Positions 5,578 to 8,251 of a DNA stretch of 8,251 nt are shown here, piece by piece. Every line of letters begins with the position of its first letter. Within the stretch, counting starts at the first letter, position 1. The stretch is from NCBI GenBank assembly GCA_964544115.1, contig CAZJBP010000154.1:1-8251 (forward strand), given 5' to 3'. The translations under genes were made by a program, and so were the position numbers. Under the pieces are notes generated by a model. It saw nothing but the letters and a program-made list of their open reading frames with translations. It was not told the origin of the DNA and did not search any database. The stretch comes from CAZJBP01 sp964544115 (GTDB lineage: Bacteria > Verrucomicrobiota > Kiritimatiellia > UBA8416 > JADHWI01).

Positions 5578-8251
5578 GAAGACGTTGAGTGGCGGAGACC
5601 TGCTGCCGGATTTCCTGCGGCGTGCGCTCGGGTTGATCGGCACGATGATTGTTCCGCAGGCGATCCTGCTGTTCCTGAACCTTCGATCCTGGTGGCTGGT
5701 GGCGGGCGAGATGGATCGAAACCAGTCTGCCGATGCGTTGCTGCTCGGGATCGCGGCCGTCGCGCTCTTGGGGCTGGGGCTTGCGGCGGCTCTATGGATG
5801 AACCGATGCCGGGCGAGGTTGGACTGGCGTCACGGGATGGTGTTGGTGGTCTCGCACGTGGCGTATCTCTGGGCGTTCACCGTACAGGTCCAGGGCCTCA
5901 TTCCACGCAGTGTACCCGACTGGATGCTGCCTCTGGGCACGTTGCTGTACTACCAGTTTGCTTTGATCATGCCCGCATTACTGCACGGGGCGCTGCTGTT
6001 GGCCGGCGGCAGGTCCAGGCATCGCCCCTCAGTGGAGGTGGGGTCCATCCTGGGCGCGCTGGTTGGGGTTCCTCTGGCAGGTTACGCGCTGGTGTATGCC
6101 GCGGATCATGCCCGGTTCGGGTTCAGGCATGTGGCCCCTGCGGCCGTCTTGTTCGTGCTGTTCGTCGGCATGACGGCGCTATTGCTGACCGCGCTCCTGC
6201 GCGGCCTGATGTTGCTTGGCCCGGCACTCCATCGGGGCAAGGGTCACGGGCGGATGGTGCTGGCCGTGCTGGTTGGCCTCGTGGGGCCGGTGGCGGGCTT
6301 GATGCTGAATCGGCGGATCCCGTTCCCGTGCGATTTTCAGTCGGCGGGTGTGTACGGACTGGCCGTTCTGAACGGCGCCGTGCTGCTGTTGCCGGTTGCC
6401 GGGCCACGGCGTGCGCATCGATGGGCCTGGCTGGCCCAATGCGCCCTGTTCCCGTTCACGGCCTACTTCATGATGGTGTTCCTGCCGTTCCTTCCGCTTT
6501 CGCTGATGGCGATCCTCGCGATGGGGGCCGGCCTGCTGATGCTGGTCCCGCTGCTGCTGGCTGTCGTGCATGCGCAGCAGATCGTCGCGGGATGGCGTTC
6601 GGCAGCGCAGGGAAGTGCGGTTCGGGCCTGGACGCTGGGAGGGGTGGCGGCTTTCTGCCTCCTGCCGGCTGCCTTCGCGGGACGCGCGTACATGGACCGC
6701 GCCGCGCTGCATGCTGCGCTCGGCTGCGTATACAGCCCCGACTACAGCGATGGTCGCCTGGACATCAACCGCGGTGCTCTGCGGCGCGGGCTGGAGAGCC
6801 TCCGGGACGTCAAGGCGGGTCTGCAGTTGCCCCTGCTGGGCGACTACTACAACCACGTGGTCTTCGGCGGGCTCGTGCTGCCCGACGAAAAGCTCAAGAC
6901 GCTGTACCTGGCCTTCTTCGGCCGCGAGCTGCCGCCGGCGCCCCGCTCCAGACTGGGGGCCAACCTATTCGGTGGGTCCCGCCAAAGGACGTGGGGTGGG
7001 TGGCGCGGGATGAGGCCGTCGACCAACAACGTCAGCCTGGTGTCGCTCGACGTCACGCGCGCGGCGGAGGGCGACTGCGAGACGGCGGTTGCGAAGCTCG
7101 TCATCCGCAATGACGGCGATGGGCAGCGCGAGTATGTGACGCAGTTGCACGTGCCGGCGGGCGTCTTCGTGTCAGGCTACTGGCTGCACATCGGGACCGA
7201 GCGTGTGGCAGGCCGGGTCTTTGAGAAGAAGGCCGCGCTGTGGGTGTATGAGATGATTCGCGACATGACCCGACGCGACCCGGGGTTGCTGCTGTATAAA
7301 GATGCCCGCACCGTCGAGCTGCGCGTCTTCCCGCTGGAGGCCGGCCAGGCGCGCACGACCGAGATCGAACTCATCTGGCCGCGCGGCATGGCGCCACCGG
7401 TGCGGATCGCCGACCGGCGCATAGACACGGCGTCGGAGGCCGAGGCGGCGCCGTACGTCGTGGCCGCATCGACCGAGGAGGGGCGGCTGCTGGTGGCGTC
7501 GCCCTCGCGCTTGTCGGCGACGGGCGCCGTGCCGGATGCCGCGCCGCCCTACCTTCACCTGGTTCTTGATGCGTCAGAAGGGGCGGAACCGGCGGACATG
7601 GCCGAGCGCGCCCTCGCCGTGGCCCGGCAGGTGCCTGGCGTGCGTGACGTGGTGGTCAGCACGGCCAACTACGAGTTCGAGACCGCGGGCCCCGGGCTGG
7701 TGCCGCTCGCCCGGCTGGAAGAAACCATTCGCGCGATCCGGGTTACCCCCCGTGGCGGCTTCTGCCGGGACCGGGCGCTGGCGTGCGTGCTGGACTGGCA
7801 TGACAAGCACGCTCCGCTGAGGGGGGTGGTGCCCGCGCTGGTTGTGGCGTCCGGGCAGGGCGCGGTGGTGGAGGATGAGAACCTCGCATTCCTCGCCGCG
7901 TGGCAGCCGCCGACGGCCGGCTACCTGGAGTGCCTGACGACTGGCGCGGTGCGGTCGATGGACTTCCGCCGCCAGCCCATTGAACGCGTCGCCTTGCCGT
8001 CGGCCGTCGTATCCGTCGAAGGCGCGCGCGTGCGGATTCCTCTGGCGGGCGACGAGCCGGTGGCGTGCCTCTTGCCGGCGGGGCCGGACGGACCGGCGCA
8101 GGTGGTGAACCCGCGCTACCGTGCTGCTGCCGCCGCCTGGTTGCTCTATGCGCGCTGGCTGCAGAACCCCGCGGGGCGCGATGCCGAGCGCGGGCGTATC
8201 GTGGAGGCGTGCCGCGTGGCGAACGTCTTGACGCCGTTGACGGCCTTCATC
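5570..8251 (+). CDS. Polytopic VIT-domain protein, probable MSEP-CTERM/XrtK partner, 3' end cut
   Basis: The frame is open for 894 codons from ATG 5570 (GGAGG seven bases upstream) to the window edge without a stop. Residues ~18-365 hold about ten to eleven hydrophobic membrane segments, starting with GLIGTMIVPQAILLFLNL. A soluble stretch (~370-480) includes GCVYSPDYSDGRLDIN and LLGDYYNHVVFGGLVL. Residues ~484-603 form a VIT (vault/inter-alpha-trypsin) domain: NNVSLVSLDV, then EKKAALWVYE, DPGLLLY and a closing beta segment EIELIWP. Residues ~660-780 look like a von Willebrand A fold with Asp667-x-Ser669 kept, but Phe731 and Ser761 where the metal-site Thr and Asp would be expected. The visible end, NVLTPLTAFI, resembles the stretch that precedes the final segment in VIT proteins. 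From memory, a protein of ~900 residues with this layout beside XrtK is the MSEP-CTERM family; the diagnostic tail is outside the window. Cellular function is unknown. Confidence 0.83.
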   Translation, partial: MHEKTLSGGDLLPDFLRRALGLIGTMIVPQAILLFLNLRSWWLVAGEMDRNQSADALLLGIAAVALLGLGLAAALWMNRCRARLDWRHGMVLVVSHVAYLWAFTVQVQGLIPRSVPDWMLPLGTLLYYQFALIMPALLHGALLLAGGRSRHRPSVEVGSILGALVGVPLAGYALVYAADHARFGFRHVAPAAVLFVLFVGMTALLLTALLRGLMLLGPALHRGKGHGRMVLAVLVGLVGPVAGLMLNRRIPFPCDFQSAGVYGLAVLNGAVLLLPVAGPRRAHRWAWLAQCALFPFTAYFMMVFLPFLPLSLMAILAMGAGLLMLVPLLLAVVHAQQIVAGWRSAAQGSAVRAWTLGGVAAFCLLPAAFAGRAYMDRAALHAALGCVYSPDYSDGRLDINRGALRRGLESLRDVKAGLQLPLLGDYYNHVVFGGLVLPDEKLKTLYLAFFGRELPPAPRSRLGANLFGGSRQRTWGGWRGMRPSTNNVSLVSLDVTRAAEGDCETAVAKLVIRNDGDGQREYVTQLHVPAGVFVSGYWLHIGTERVAGRVFEKKAALWVYEMIRDMTRRDPGLLLYKDARTVELRVFPLEAGQARTTEIELIWPRGMAPPVRIADRRIDTASEAEAAPYVVAASTEEGRLLVASPSRLSATGAVPDAAPPYLHLVLDASEGAEPADMAERALAVARQVPGVRDVVVSTANYEFETAGPGLVPLARLEETIRAIRVTPRGGFCRDRALACVLDWHDKHAPLRGVVPALVVASGQGAVVEDENLAFLAAWQPPTAGYLECLTTGAVRSMDFRRQPIERVALPSAVVSVEGARVRIPLAGDEPVACLLPAGPDGPAQVVNPRYRAAAAAWLLYARWLQNPAGRDAERGRIVEACRVANVLTPLTAFI

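Noticed and set aside
5055..5588. A 177-codon plus-strand open frame overlapping the exosortase gene in another frame
   Set aside because: The translation is Arg/Gly-rich without motifs; the frame starting at 5062 holds the Cys, Arg and His blocks of the exosortase family.
6179..6856. A 225-codon minus-strand open frame rich in Gln, His and Arg
   Set aside because: It lies antisense to the membrane segments of the VIT protein; the Gln/His-rich composition is what reversed Leu/Met/Val codons give.
5692..7113. A 473-codon plus-strand open frame inside the VIT-protein gene
   Set aside because: It is in another frame of a gene whose own frame encodes coherent membrane segments and a VIT domain; composition is that of a GC-rich shadow.

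Overview
This is a GC-rich bacterial window (roughly two thirds G+C by eye) with two divergent blocks that meet at a 148-base intergenic region (4914-5061). Six genes read leftward from about 4913 to position 1, and two genes read rightward from 5062 to the right edge. No tRNA, rRNA, insertion sequence or CRISPR array is visible. The combination of an exosortase with a polytopic VIT-domain partner, a bS22/mS38-like micro-ribosomal protein and a TPR lipoprotein suggests a diderm bacterium. A member of the PVC group (Verrucomicrobiota, Kiritimatiellota or Lentisphaerota) is my best guess, but the window holds no phylogenetic marker strong enough to prove it.

Leftward block, in transcription order: aroK (shikimate kinase), purN (phosphoribosylglycinamide formyltransferase), hisG (long-form ATP phosphoribosyltransferase, with a plausible sigma-70-type promoter of its own), a 30-residue GTG-initiated basic protein of the AURKAIP1/COX24 (mS38/bS22) ribosomal family, a 499-residue TPR lipoprotein, and a GT4-type glycosyltransferase that runs off the left edge. 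The first three belong to three different biosynthetic pathways (chorismate, purine, histidine). PurN and HisG both touch metabolism derived from phosphoribosyl pyrophosphate. The TPR lipoprotein and glycosyltransferase look like envelope functions.

Rightward block: a compact 171-residue exosortase with Cys71, Arg121 and His145 visible, best matched to exosortase K (XrtK). It overlaps by 8 bases a gene for a very large protein (at least 894 residues, cut by the window edge) with about ten to eleven membrane segments, a VIT domain and a following von Willebrand A-like region whose metal site looks degenerate. This matches, from memory, the two-gene XrtK / MSEP-CTERM arrangement, in which one exosortase is thought to serve one neighbouring substrate. 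The diagnostic MSEP tail would lie just beyond the right edge and cannot be checked here. A perfect 19-base inverted repeat (TACTTTG-5-CAAAGTA) sits over the predicted -10 element of this operon and may be an operator.

The most interesting points are the exosortase plus VIT/degenerate-VWA membrane protein system, its palindromic promoter, and the tiny ribosomal protein gene between hisG and the TPR lipoprotein gene.
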